From assembly GCF_902826915.1 (NCBI RefSeq), contig NZ_CADEGP010000007.1, forward strand, positions 1-62,146: a stretch of DNA of 62,146 nucleotides, given 5' to 3'. Of this stretch, positions 20,150 to 28,282 are shown one piece after another. Source of the DNA: an uncultured Nitrosomonas sp. Lineage in GTDB: Bacteria; Pseudomonadota; Gammaproteobacteria; Burkholderiales; Nitrosomonadaceae. The notes beneath the pieces were generated by a model. That model was not told the DNA's origin. It made no database searches and worked only from the letters and a program-made list of their open reading frames with translations. Position numbers and translations under genes: made by a program. Position 1 is the stretch's first letter. Each line of letters begins with the position of its first letter.

Positions 20150-21148
20150 TTGAACAAGCAATTAGTCTGTGGAGATATCGGCGGTACCAAAACCATTCTG
20201 CAAGCAGCAGAAATAAGTAATGGTGTGGTGCGCGAGTTATTCACTCACCGTTATGACAATCATGAATTTGCGGCCTTCTCTGAAATCTTGCAAGATTTCC
20301 TGCACCGAACTCGAAATACAAGTCGTCCATTTTCAGCATGTTTTGCAGTCGCGGGGCCCATTGTTACGCAGCAAGCACAACTGACTAACTTGCCCTGGCA
20401 AATCAGTAGCAGCGATATTTCGACTGAATTTTCGATTCCTTCTGTCAAACTGATTAATGACTTTGAAGCTGCCGCTTTAGGCATTGAAAGCTTGTCACCG
20501 AGCGATATGGCAACACTACAGACTGGAAAATCACTGGCGCAGTCAATGCGTGTGATACTGGGCGCAGGCACGGGAATGGGTGTCGCCTGGCTCACTTGGC
20601 TGGAAGATCGCTATGTTGCAATACCCACCGAAGCGGGTCATATGGATTTTGCTCCGACCAACGCACTACAAATTGAGCTGCTTGAAACGCTCCTCAATAA
20701 ATTTGGCCATGTATCCGTAGAGCGATTACTCTCGGGGTCCGGATTAACAAATATTTTCAAATTCCTGCAAATGAGTTCTGCAACCACTTCAAACCTTGCA
20801 CCTATCGATCTTGAAGAAGATAGTGGTGCCACAATTACAACACTTGCATTTACTCATCAACATCCAATCGCGATAAAATCGATTAATTTATTCGTTGAGA
20901 TTTATGGGGCCTATGCCGGGAACCTAGCATTGACAGGACTCACGCGAGGTGGTGTATATATAGCTGGCGGCATTGCCTCTAAGATTCTGAGTATTCTGAA
21001 ACTTGGCGGTTTCATACAGGCATTCCACGACAAAGGAAGATTTTCTCAGTTAATGCACAAATTCCCGGTGTATATCATTACAAATCCTGAGGTCGGTTTG
21101 CTAGGCGCGAGACAGGAGGCGCATCGTTTGCTCACTAGCCAAAGTTGA
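20150..21148 (+). CDS. glk: Glucokinase
   Basis: This 332-residue enzyme of the bacterial glucokinase family (Glk/PF02685 type, not ROK) phosphorylates glucose with ATP. The phosphate-binding loop is VCGDIGGTKTILQA at the N-terminus, the second glycine-rich motif is ILGAGTGMGVAWL near 130, and EAGHMDFAP follows near 165. The C-terminal GGVYIAGGIASKIL motif completes the adenosine site. The start is TTG at 20150 with no strong Shine-Dalgarno. It sits 82 bases before glycogen phosphorylase, so the pair probably serves glycogen/glucan turnover; in an autotroph this would mobilise internal glycogen, an inference. Confidence 0.92.
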   Translation: MNKQLVCGDIGGTKTILQAAEISNGVVRELFTHRYDNHEFAAFSEILQDFLHRTRNTSRPFSACFAVAGPIVTQQAQLTNLPWQISSSDISTEFSIPSVKLINDFEAAALGIESLSPSDMATLQTGKSLAQSMRVILGAGTGMGVAWLTWLEDRYVAIPTEAGHMDFAPTNALQIELLETLLNKFGHVSVERLLSGSGLTNIFKFLQMSSATTSNLAPIDLEEDSGATITTLAFTHQHPIAIKSINLFVEIYGAYAGNLALTGLTRGGVYIAGGIASKILSILKLGGFIQAFHDKGRFSQLMHKFPVYIITNPEVGLLGARQEAHRLLTSQS

Positions 21149-21230
21149 GAACTTGACAATTTCAGGTTTTAATCTGATTTTCTTATCCTACAGATAAACA
21201 TAAAGATAATTCATATTAAGGAGAACATGA

Positions 21231-23783
21231 ATGCTTCCGCGCACTGCTTACACCATTACCGTCAATCCTAAAATACCAAACCGTCTTAAACGACTGGAAG
21301 AATTGGCCAACAATCTTTGGTATAGCTGGGATCGCGCTACGCGCACACTGTTTTCCCGCCTTGATCCACATTTATGGGAAGCAGTCGGCCATAATCCCAA
21401 AGCATTTTTGAAACGCGTGGATGAATCAGTACTCATAAAAGCCACAGAAGATCGTGTTTTTCTTGCTTCTTACAACAGTATTCTATCCACCTATGATTCC
21501 TATCACGACGCTACTGCAGCGCCGATTAATGATGGGTTAGATCCAAAAGATCAGATTGCCTATTTCTGTTTTGAATTTGGTTTTCACGAAAGCTTGCCCA
21601 TTTATTCGGGAGGGCTGGGCATCTTGGCAGGGGATCATTGCAAGGCAGCCAGTGATTTACATCTTCCATTTGTAGCGATTGGCTTACTGTATCGGCAAGG
21701 ATATTTCTTTCAAACTATCGATAGCCTGGGCAATCAACAAGTCTCGTACACTGTTTCTGACTTTGATGATCTGCCTGTCACGCCGGTGACGCGCGAGGAT
21801 GGTTCAAGTTTGCAAATTACAGTGCCGCTCCCGCAGCGTGAGGTCACGCTAAAAGTATGGCAGGCAAAAATCGGTCATGTCACATTATTTCTGCTGGATG
21901 CCGATTTGCCGGAAAATTCTGCTGAAGATCGTTACATCACCCACAACCTCTATGGTGGTGACAAAGTCATGCGCATAGAACAAGAAATTATTCTGGGGAT
22001 GGGCGGCGTGCGTGCTCTACAAGCTCTCGGCATTAAACCTACGATATGGCATATCAATGAAGGTCACGCTGCTTTTATGATTCTGGAACGTATTCATGCA
22101 CTTGTGCAGCAAGGACTCGACTTTGCCAGTGCCTTGGAAAGTGTGGCAGTCAACACAGTTTTCACAACCCATACCGCAGTTCCTGCCGGGCACGATCATT
22201 TCAATGCTGATCTCATGCAAAAGTATTTTGACAGCTTTTACCGTAGCCTGAATATTACTCGCGAGGAATTCCTGGCACTCGGACATGTGGCAGGAAGCCC
22301 GGATTTTAATATGACAGCATTGGCAATCCATGGCTCACGCACTCATAACGGCGTCAGCAAGATACACGGTAATGTTTCCTCGAATATTTGCCGGGATTTA
22401 TGGCCACAAATCGAGCCGGAAGAAAATCCGATTTCTTATGTCACCAATGGCGTTCATGTCCCAACCTTCCTTGCGCAGGAATGGTCCGATTTGTTTGATC
22501 GTTATCTGGGCCATGAATGGCGCAACAAAATGTGCGATACCGATTATTGGTCAGGCATTGATGCAATACCGGATCATTTGTTCTGGAGCGTGCGACAATC
22601 ATTAAAATCACAAATGTTTTATGGTATTCGCTCCCGTATTAGCGAGCAAAATGCTAGAAATCGTGGTTCCGAGGCACATCTCGACCGGCTGTTAAAATTT
22701 GTCGATCCCATCAATCCGAATATTTTAACATTGGGTTTTGCGCGTCGTTTTGCTACCTATAAACGCGCTGCATTGTTATTTGAAAACCTGGATTGGCTAC
22801 GAAAAATCATCCTCGATCAAGAACGCCCCGTACTGTTTTTGTTCGCCGGCAAGGCACACCCAGCCGATGTGCCAGGACAAGACCTGATCCGGCGCATCAG
22901 CCAGATTGCACATTTTCCTGAATTCGAGGGGCGACTTTTATTGGTGGAAGGCTATGATTTGCGGCTCGGCAGACGCCTTGTCGCGGGAGTCGATGTCTGG
23001 CTTAACAACCCGATTTATCCATTGGAAGCAAGTGGTACTTCCGGCATGAAAGCCGGTATCAATGGCGCAATTAACCTGAGTGTACTGGATGGCTGGTGGG
23101 GAGAAGGCTATGATGGGAAAAATGGCTGGGCGATCAAACCAGGGCTCGAAAATATGGATGCAACATTACGTGATCAAGAAGAAAGCCGGGCACTCTATGA
23201 AATTCTTCAGGATCAAGTGATTCCACTGTATTACAACTATGGCAAGCTCGGCTACTCGCCGGAGTGGGTAAGAATGGCCAAGCTTTCGATGATGTCCCTA
23301 TTGCCGCGCTACAACGCAACCCGCATGGTCGATGAATATGTGACAAAATTCTATCGTCCGGCCAGCAGCAAAGGCATGTTATATGCAGCAAACGATTTTA
23401 CTGACGCAAAGAATATTGCTACGTGGAAAACCAAAATAAAACAGGCATGGCGCGGCGTTACGATACGCCGGTTGGATACGCCTTGTGAGCGGATTCATTT
23501 TAATGAAGCAGTGAATTTCAAAGTGGCCGCAAATCTGAATGGCCTGTCCCCGGAAGACGTCGTCATCGAGTTGCTGATCTGTCGCCAGTTTAAAACGACC
23601 AAGCTATGCAATTTCCAACACTTCAAGTTTGAATCCACCGGCACTCAGGATTCGCACGAGCATTTATTCGAACTTAAACTGATTCCTGAATTATGCGGCA
23701 AACAGGAGTATTTCATCCGTATTTACCCTTACCATTCATTGCTCTCCCACCCTTTGGAAATGGGTCTGATGGTATGGCTTTAA
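21231..23783 (+). CDS. glgP: Glycogen/alpha-glucan phosphorylase (short DUF3417-type)
   Basis: The 850-residue enzyme releases glucose 1-phosphate from alpha-1,4-glucans. The N-terminal DUF3417-like region (about 10-120, with ELANNLWYSWDRATRTLF) marks the subgroup found in many bacteria and archaea rather than the animal/E. coli MalP type. The pyridoxal-phosphate motif EASGTSGMKAGINGAINLS places the Schiff-base lysine near residue 606. AFCFEFG-like YFCFEFGFHESLPIYSGGLG is also typical. GGAGAACATGAATG holds a good ribosome binding site before ATG 21231. It follows glk closely. The downstream region is a set of insertion sequence remnants. Confidence 0.94.
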   Translation: MLPRTAYTITVNPKIPNRLKRLEELANNLWYSWDRATRTLFSRLDPHLWEAVGHNPKAFLKRVDESVLIKATEDRVFLASYNSILSTYDSYHDATAAPINDGLDPKDQIAYFCFEFGFHESLPIYSGGLGILAGDHCKAASDLHLPFVAIGLLYRQGYFFQTIDSLGNQQVSYTVSDFDDLPVTPVTREDGSSLQITVPLPQREVTLKVWQAKIGHVTLFLLDADLPENSAEDRYITHNLYGGDKVMRIEQEIILGMGGVRALQALGIKPTIWHINEGHAAFMILERIHALVQQGLDFASALESVAVNTVFTTHTAVPAGHDHFNADLMQKYFDSFYRSLNITREEFLALGHVAGSPDFNMTALAIHGSRTHNGVSKIHGNVSSNICRDLWPQIEPEENPISYVTNGVHVPTFLAQEWSDLFDRYLGHEWRNKMCDTDYWSGIDAIPDHLFWSVRQSLKSQMFYGIRSRISEQNARNRGSEAHLDRLLKFVDPINPNILTLGFARRFATYKRAALLFENLDWLRKIILDQERPVLFLFAGKAHPADVPGQDLIRRISQIAHFPEFEGRLLLVEGYDLRLGRRLVAGVDVWLNNPIYPLEASGTSGMKAGINGAINLSVLDGWWGEGYDGKNGWAIKPGLENMDATLRDQEESRALYEILQDQVIPLYYNYGKLGYSPEWVRMAKLSMMSLLPRYNATRMVDEYVTKFYRPASSKGMLYAANDFTDAKNIATWKTKIKQAWRGVTIRRLDTPCERIHFNEAVNFKVAANLNGLSPEDVVIELLICRQFKTTKLCNFQHFKFESTGTQDSHEHLFELKLIPELCGKQEYFIRIYPYHSLLSHPLEMGLMVWL

Positions 23784-23924
23784 GGAAATTTTTCAGGTGT
23801 AATTAGTCGCCTCTAAAATACCCCTAAGCATTTGATAGTAAGAATAAGTATTTTGTTTTTGCTGATCCTATCGACCAGGAATGTTAAAATTGACACTTAT
23901 TTCTGGTCGAAATGGTGAATAAAA

Positions 23925-24281
23925 ATGCTCACAACCAACAGCACATCTCATCAAACGAATTTATTTGGCACAAATCTTTTACAGCAGCTTGATATCATTG
24001 ATCCACTGCTGAAATTATCGGCGGCAATCCCTTGGCATGAGTTTGACGAAGCGTTCTCGATTCATTACACAAGAGCGGTAGGCGCACCCAGTAAGCCGGT
24101 CCAGTTGATGATTGGGTTATTGATACTGAAGCAGTTAGAGAACTTGAGTGATGAAGCGGTGGTATTACAGCGGAAACACAATCCCTATTATCAGGTTCTT
24201 TGCGGCATGACGGAGCTTCAGTGCAGAACCCTTCCACAGCACCGAGCTGGTGCATTTTCGCAAGCGCATTGGTAAAGCAGG
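23925..24281 (+). pseudogene. IS5-family transposase, N-terminal fragment, frameshifted and truncated
   Basis: The reading frame from ATG 23925 encodes an InsH/DUF772-type N-terminal region (DPLLKLSAAIPWHEFDEAF, KPVQLMIGLLILKQLENLSDEAV, NPYYQVLCG). After about 24225 the family pattern continues in another frame (PFHSTELVHFRKRIGKAG), showing a one-base frameshift. At about 24281 the match stops at the end of an IS200/IS605 remnant, and the catalytic DDE half is absent from the window. Confidence 0.85.
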
Positions 24282-24292
24282 AAATAAACAAC

Positions 24293-24311
24293 CCCGTGGC
24301 ATGACCACGGG
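24293..24311 (-). repeat. End hairpin of IS200/IS605-like element (first copy)
   Basis: CCCGTGG-CATGA-CCACGGG is a perfect seven-base stem just after the tnpA stop on the minus strand. It is flanked on the outer side by AAATAAACAACC. The same hairpin and flank recur at 26773-26801 and in reverse at 26996-27026, which identifies it as a subterminal hairpin of the type recognised by Y1 transposases. Confidence 0.75.
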
Positions 24312-24314
24312 ATA

Positions 24315-24652
24315 TTAGAAAAGCTCAGGTCGATGCAGCTCTTCTTTTGGTTTGTCTTGATTCTTTACATACCGCTCAACTACACCCCAATCGGCTCTTT
24401 CCCCTACAGTTGCAACATAATAACCATCCGTCCAAAACTCTCCGCCCCATAGGTCTCGTTTCAAATCCGGCTTCCTCTTAAACAATTCCCGCGCTGTAAT
24501 ACTTTTGAAAACCTTTACAATCTGACCCGAAGTAATTTTCGGATGGGCCGTGCAAAGTATATATACGCGGCCTTTTCGCAACCTATCTGCTCAAACTCAA
24601 TGTCGTATCGCTCTCCTTCTCTACAACATCTCGCATTCCAACATTCTAAAGC
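24315..24652 (-). pseudogene. IS200/IS605-family TnpA (Y1 transposase) remnant
   Basis: The C-terminal two thirds is readable: IVKVFKSITARELFKRKPDL, LWGGEFWTDGYYVATVGE and RYVKNQ with the candidate catalytic tyrosine, ending EELHRPELF. Just upstream the frame changes: FEQIGCEK is read in one frame and YILCTAHP in another, so a single-base deletion lies exactly where the metal-binding HUH motif (expected DHVHIL) should be, and its histidines are lost. The N-terminal third is missing. The gene cannot make active transposase. Confidence 0.85.
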
Positions 24653-24662
24653 CTAATTAGAT

Positions 24663-24696
24663 CCCCCTGGCAAGACCTCGGGGAGTCGCAAGTTCA
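24663..24696 (+). repeat. Solitary IS200/IS605-like end hairpin
   Basis: CCCCCTGG-CAAGA-CCTCGGGG followed by GTCGCAAGTTC matches 26781-26814 with three mismatches over 33 bases, including the CAAGA loop. Two compensating positions no longer pair, so the hairpin is decaying. It lies in the opposite orientation to what the adjacent tnpA remnant would need for its left end, so it may belong to another lost copy. Confidence 0.6.
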
Positions 24697-25083
24697 AAAC
24701 ATTATTGTATCGTCATCCGCGCCTGAAAATGACTCTAACCGTGCAAAGTTCTCTTTAATAAATTCCAGTCTTCAACTCAAGTGCACATAATTATCTGGAG
24801 AAATCAATTGTTAACAAAACCTTCATACAACCTGTACGAAACCTTAACATTGGTTTTGTTATATCTAAGATAAGCATCCATATCCAGTGTCAGCCATTGG
24901 GAGGTGATAAAAAGTGTCGGTTCGTAACCGGTTTAAATCCGCTATTTGTCGGGAACGATACGGGTTGCCAACACACAGAACTGCTTTATAAATATCTCTC
25001 GTTGGATGGAGTCTTCTCCTCCGCTGCTTATGTTTGACTAAAGTACCTACGTTCATATTCGTCAAATTGGAGAAATAATAATT
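24697..25083. other. Non-coding gap before the SulP permease gene
   Basis: No gene is recognised. The first part (24729-24752) is a 24-base dispersed repeat also found inverted at 61914-61937. The rest is AT-rich and probably holds the promoter of the permease gene, whose GGAG ribosome binding site ends it at about 25070. No clear -35/-10 pair could be fixed. Confidence 0.5.
24729..24752 (-). repeat. 24-base dispersed repeat (copy A)
   Basis: Its reverse complement starts AGAACTTTGCACGGTTAG and is matched by 61914-61937 with one mismatch over 24 bases. It lies in the transposon-rich gap before the SulP gene. Confidence 0.6.
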
Positions 25084-26427
25084 ATGCAATCGCAAACAGA
25101 AAATAAATCACCCTCAAACGGACAACAAACACAAGATACAAGACCAGTCACCTTGCCTGGATCAGCTGCTTTCCAAGCTCAATATGCTTTACGTGATACT
25201 GCAGCAGGTTTAATAACTGGTGCCATGGCAATTCCACTATCGATTGGTATTGCGATTATGTCAGATTATCCAATCAAAGTCGGATTGGCGACTGTAGCTT
25301 TTGCTTGCCTTGTGGGATGGATTAACGCTTGGCTCAGGCCAGGTAATTTCATTGGCGCGCCTGGAATTGCGGCGGGGCTGGCTCCGGTGCTGGCTTTGGG
25401 TGTAGCCTCCTTTGGCTGGGAAAATATGGCATTCTGTATTTTTCTGACTTCGGCAATGCAAGCTATCATCTGGAAGTTCAACTGGCAACGATACCTGCTC
25501 ATCGCTGTTCCAGTTTATCTAGTTGAAGGGCTATTGGCAGGTGTGGGGCTGAAAATTTTATTGAAGTTTTCTGAGTTTACCTACGAAATACCCGAAGAAG
25601 CGATTACCGAAGAATTCTGGAATAGCGCGCGTATCCAGATGGTTGCCATTTCCACTGCTGGTCTCGGAGTGTTCTTATTCCTGTTTTCTAAGTTCAAAGA
25701 TACCCAACCAGCCATTCCCTATTTTGTATTGATCATTGGTGGTGTGTTGTTGGCGCAATTTATAACTCTGCCAATGATTTTTGTGGAAGATATTGATCTT
25801 TATTTAAAACTTCCGCTACCAGAAGCTGACACAACCATTATCACGCTGATTTATATGATACTTTTTAGTGCAATGCTGGCGATTGTTGATGTAATTGAGC
25901 AGGTGATGAGTAATGCTGCAATTGAAAAAATTGATCCGTTAAAACGTAAAACCAACAGTAATAATAGCTTGCTTGCCATCTGGATTGCCAATATGGGTTC
26001 AAGTTTCTTCCATGGCATGACCAACCTGGATGGCCTGGCTAAGAGTACAACTAATAGACTGGCTGGCGCAATAACCAAGTTCTCCGTTCTGATCATCGGT
26101 TTTGTAGTTTGTTTCTTTACATTTAATACGCAGTATCTGGATTACTTACCGAAATTTGCATTGGCTGCGATCATGATGTTTACCGGCTACAAAATGATTG
26201 CAGGACTGGCACACGTCACACATTATGGCCCCTATGCATTAATGTTGGCGATTTTAACCGCTGGTTTGGTGTTTCAAGTTGGTATTTTTGAAGGTTTATT
26301 GATTGCCATGGCTTTGCATGGAATCATTCATTTTATGGTCTATACTAAACACGACAAAATGCCGGGCAGATCTGTTGTCAAACGATATTTTGATAATCTA
26401 AAAAATGACAGCAGCAATCTACAATAA
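25084..26427 (+). CDS. SulP-family (SLC26-like) anion permease without STAS domain
   Basis: The 447-residue inner membrane protein has about ten to twelve hydrophobic segments after a polar N-terminus of about 35 residues. The pattern RDTAAGLITGAMAIPLSIGI and the later SSFFHGMTNLDGLAKSTTNRLAG fit the SulP/SLC26 fold (FxxxxPxxGSFSRS-like region modified). The cytoplasmic STAS domain normally present is absent; the protein ends about 30 residues after the last hydrophobic segment. Substrate is unknown: sulfate and bicarbonate are the usual candidates, and bicarbonate would suit an autotroph. A GGAG precedes the ATG. It is bracketed by transposon remnants on both sides. Confidence 0.75.
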   Translation: MQSQTENKSPSNGQQTQDTRPVTLPGSAAFQAQYALRDTAAGLITGAMAIPLSIGIAIMSDYPIKVGLATVAFACLVGWINAWLRPGNFIGAPGIAAGLAPVLALGVASFGWENMAFCIFLTSAMQAIIWKFNWQRYLLIAVPVYLVEGLLAGVGLKILLKFSEFTYEIPEEAITEEFWNSARIQMVAISTAGLGVFLFLFSKFKDTQPAIPYFVLIIGGVLLAQFITLPMIFVEDIDLYLKLPLPEADTTIITLIYMILFSAMLAIVDVIEQVMSNAAIEKIDPLKRKTNSNNSLLAIWIANMGSSFFHGMTNLDGLAKSTTNRLAGAITKFSVLIIGFVVCFFTFNTQYLDYLPKFALAAIMMFTGYKMIAGLAHVTHYGPYALMLAILTAGLVFQVGIFEGLLIAMALHGIIHFMVYTKHDKMPGRSVVKRYFDNLKNDSSNLQ

Positions 26428-26543
26428 TTATCTCAAAATGATTTTTAAATAAATCTTTTATTTGTTCAAGGGTAAGCATGACAAAGCTTTTCCTTCGAAC
26501 ATGATAAATGCTTATATGAGTAAGGTCTGATTTTGAGGGCGGG

Positions 26544-26569
26544 CAAGTTGATGATATTTTATCAACTTG
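26544..26569. repeat. Nine-base perfect hairpin upstream of IS3 orfA remnant
   Basis: CAAGTTGAT-GATATTTT-ATCAACTTG forms a perfect stem ending 12 bases before the orfA ATG. Its position fits the leader of the IS3 element, where hairpins can limit transposase expression from outside. It could also serve as terminator for the permease gene, though it lacks a T-run. Confidence 0.5.
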
Positions 26570-26581
26570 ATAGGAGTTTTT

Positions 26582-26772
26582 ATGAAACGTATTCCCCGTC
26601 GTGTGTTTACAGAAGAATTTAAGAAAGAAGCGGTTTGATCAGAACTTGGATTTCGCAATATCAGCAAGGCACGCTCACAGGCAACCTCGGTGTCAGCAAG
26701 CTGAGTGCCGAACAATTACGTATTCGGATGCTAGAGCGTGAATTAGCCATTGCCCGTGAAGAGCGAAATATA
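26582..26772 (+). pseudogene. IS3-family transposase orfA remnant, internally deleted
   Basis: The first 18 codons (MKRIPRRVFTEEFKKEAV) open a normal IS3 OrfA helix-turn-helix protein after an AGGAG site, then meet TGA. The sequence resumes in another frame with RTWISQYQQGTLTGNLG and the leucine-zipper part AEQLRIRMLERELAIAREERNI. The middle helix-turn-helix part is deleted. The frame then runs into an IS200/IS605-like hairpin, so the tail of orfA and all of orfB are missing here. Confidence 0.82.
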
Positions 26773-27026
26773 ATAAACAACCCCGTGGCAAGACCACGGG
26801 GAATCGCAAGTTCGTCAGAAGAATAAGTATGAGTATCTGTAAAAATGTACTTACGATACAAAATGGAGATTTTTGAACTGGTGACTATTATGTTGCAGTG
26901 GCAGGAGTAAGAACAAATCGAATTGCGATCTAGAGAGGAAGTTAAAATTCAAAGTGAAGTAAGAGAAGAGCTGCACCAACTGAATCTTTCCAATACCCCG
27001 TGGTTTTGCCACTGGATTGTTTATTT
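26773..27026 (+). mobile_element. Decayed IS200/IS605-like element (second copy), about 250 bases
   Basis: The left boundary is the perfect hairpin CCCCGTGG-CAAGA-CCACGGGG at 26781-26801. The right boundary is an imperfect hairpin at 26996-27015 followed by TTGTTTATTT, the same terminal string as the first copy. Between them 26865-26991 is a degraded tnpA end on the plus strand: DYYVA and EELHQLNL echo DGYYVA and EELHRPEL of the first copy, with stop codons inside. Most of tnpA is deleted. The element sits inside the IS3 orfA remnant. Confidence 0.75.
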
Positions 27027-27034
27027 AAATAAAC
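27019..27034. repeat. 16-base perfect palindrome at element/CBS-gene junction
   Basis: GTTTATTTAAATAAAC is fully self-complementary and overlaps the right terminus of the IS200/IS605-like remnant, 12 bases from the CBS gene stop codon. It may be a chance product of the element end abutting its flank. Confidence 0.45.
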
Positions 27035-27046
27035 CGTAAGGCTATA

Positions 27047-27484
27047 TTATTCCGGTGCACTGTATATATAACGCTCAAGCTGATGTATTATAAACTGATG
27101 CTCTGAAATTGCATCCTTAACCAGATCGCCAATCGATATTAAACCTATCACACGGTCACCCTCCAGAACGGGCAAATGACGAATCCGCATTTCTGTAACC
27201 AATGCCATACAATCCTTATTAGTATAGTCCAGACTAACATATGCTACCTGACGAGTCATAAGTTCGTTGACACGCACATCCTTCAATGGCTTGTTCAAAA
27301 GATACGATTTCCGAGAAAAATCTCTTTCTGTCAGGATACCCACCAATTTGCCACCGTCCATTACCAGCAATGCACCAATGTTGTTGGTGGACATTTGCTG
27401 CATAGCATCGATGATTGAAACTTCAGGAGATACAGCTTTAACCTCATGTCCTTTTTCATCCAACAGCTGTCTTACGGTTTTCAT
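27047..27484 (-). CDS. CBS-domain-pair protein
   Basis: The 145-residue cytosolic protein consists almost wholly of two CBS motifs (VSIIDAMQQMSTNNIGALLV with LVGILTERDFSRK, and VNELMTRQVAYVSLD with HLPVLEGDRVIGLISIGDLV). Such stand-alone pairs bind adenosyl nucleotides and act as energy-state sensors on partner proteins; the partner here is unknown. ATG 27484 is preceded by GGGAGGGGG-type purines; a TTG at 27505 would add seven residues. It is transcribed toward the transposon remnants and away from the NuoN-like fragment. Confidence 0.88.
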   Translation of the reverse strand: MKTVRQLLDEKGHEVKAVSPEVSIIDAMQQMSTNNIGALLVMDGGKLVGILTERDFSRKSYLLNKPLKDVRVNELMTRQVAYVSLDYTNKDCMALVTEMRIRHLPVLEGDRVIGLISIGDLVKDAISEHQFIIHQLERYIYSAPE

Positions 27485-27590
27485 GCCCCCTCCCTTTTCC
27501 TGCAAAAAAATTGGCTTCTCTCATTCATATTGATATGACAATTCTAGCATAGCATCCAGGTTAAGCGAACTCATGGTCCATGAGGAATGA

Positions 27591-27779
27591 CAGCCATACT
27601 TTCACACGGCACTCGCTTTTTATTATTACTTACGTATTTTAATTGTATTTTATGGAGAAGAATCTGTAAAACAGAATGTTATTCATCTTTCACTGGGAAC
27701 ATTATCCATCGTGATTATTACCAGTTTACTTATCATTGAATTGGGTATTTTCCCCGGATGGATACTGGATATCATTTAA
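27591..27779 (+). pseudogene. C-terminal fragment of a NuoN-like NADH-quinone oxidoreductase subunit
   Basis: A 62-codon open stretch after TGA 27588 and ending TAA 27777-27779 encodes two hydrophobic segments with the pattern FHTALAFYYYLRILIVFYGE and LLIIELGIFPGWILDII. This resembles the last part of NuoN and other antiporter-like complex I subunits (AxxYYLR...Y, LGIFPGPLL). There is no start codon or ribosome binding site, so it is a remnant. The rest of the gene is not adjacent, so it was probably left by a deletion or rearrangement next to the transposon cluster. Confidence 0.65.
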
Positions 27780-27804
27780 ATTCTTTGATTGAGGTATGCT
27801 TCGA

Positions 27805-28182
27805 TTATTTCTGCCACAGTAAATTAATCGACAAAACAATAACCATAAAACAAATAATCCAAAATACAATTGGAGCCGCGCCTCCCTTGAATTTAAGGCC
27901 CCCGATTTCAAATTCTATCGGTCCTGTGGATATTCGCAAAATCAGTGTGACAAAAAGTGAGCCCAGACCAGCCATAGGTAATCCAATTAATACCGGGAAT
28001 TGCTCTTGAACCATATTTTTCCAGTAATCACCTGATGTATTATGAAAATTGGTCAGCTTATACAGCATGAATATTCCAAAACAGGTCAGGATAATGACCA
28101 CAATCCAGCTTATAAAGATTCGCAAGCGTGCACTGTGTGACTCATCCGCCGTAACTTCTAAGTTTTTTTGTTCTTCACTCAT
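27805..28182 (-). CDS. Small predicted membrane protein, unknown function
   Basis: The 125-residue protein is not recognised. A charged N-terminus of about 22 residues is followed by a membrane segment at about 23-42, a polar stretch, a second at about 63-84 and a third at about 102-121. A short GGLKFKGGAAP loop sits before the last segment. The ATG at 28182 has a weak purine-rich GAGATAA upstream. It lies between the NuoN-like fragment and the Gly-rich secreted protein, on the same strand as the latter but 100 bases apart. Confidence 0.65.
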   Translation of the reverse strand: MSEEQKNLEVTADESHSARLRIFISWIVVIILTCFGIFMLYKLTNFHNTSGDYWKNMVQEQFPVLIGLPMAGLGSLFVTLILRISTGPIEFEIGGLKFKGGAAPIVFWIICFMVIVLSINLLWQK

Positions 28183-28282
28183 ATATTTATCTCGGCTTTA
28201 TTATTCTTAAACAAAACGTTATTTTAAGTCAATGTAGCGAAGTTCATGATCTGATTTTATCGGATGCAAGTTTTCAATAATA

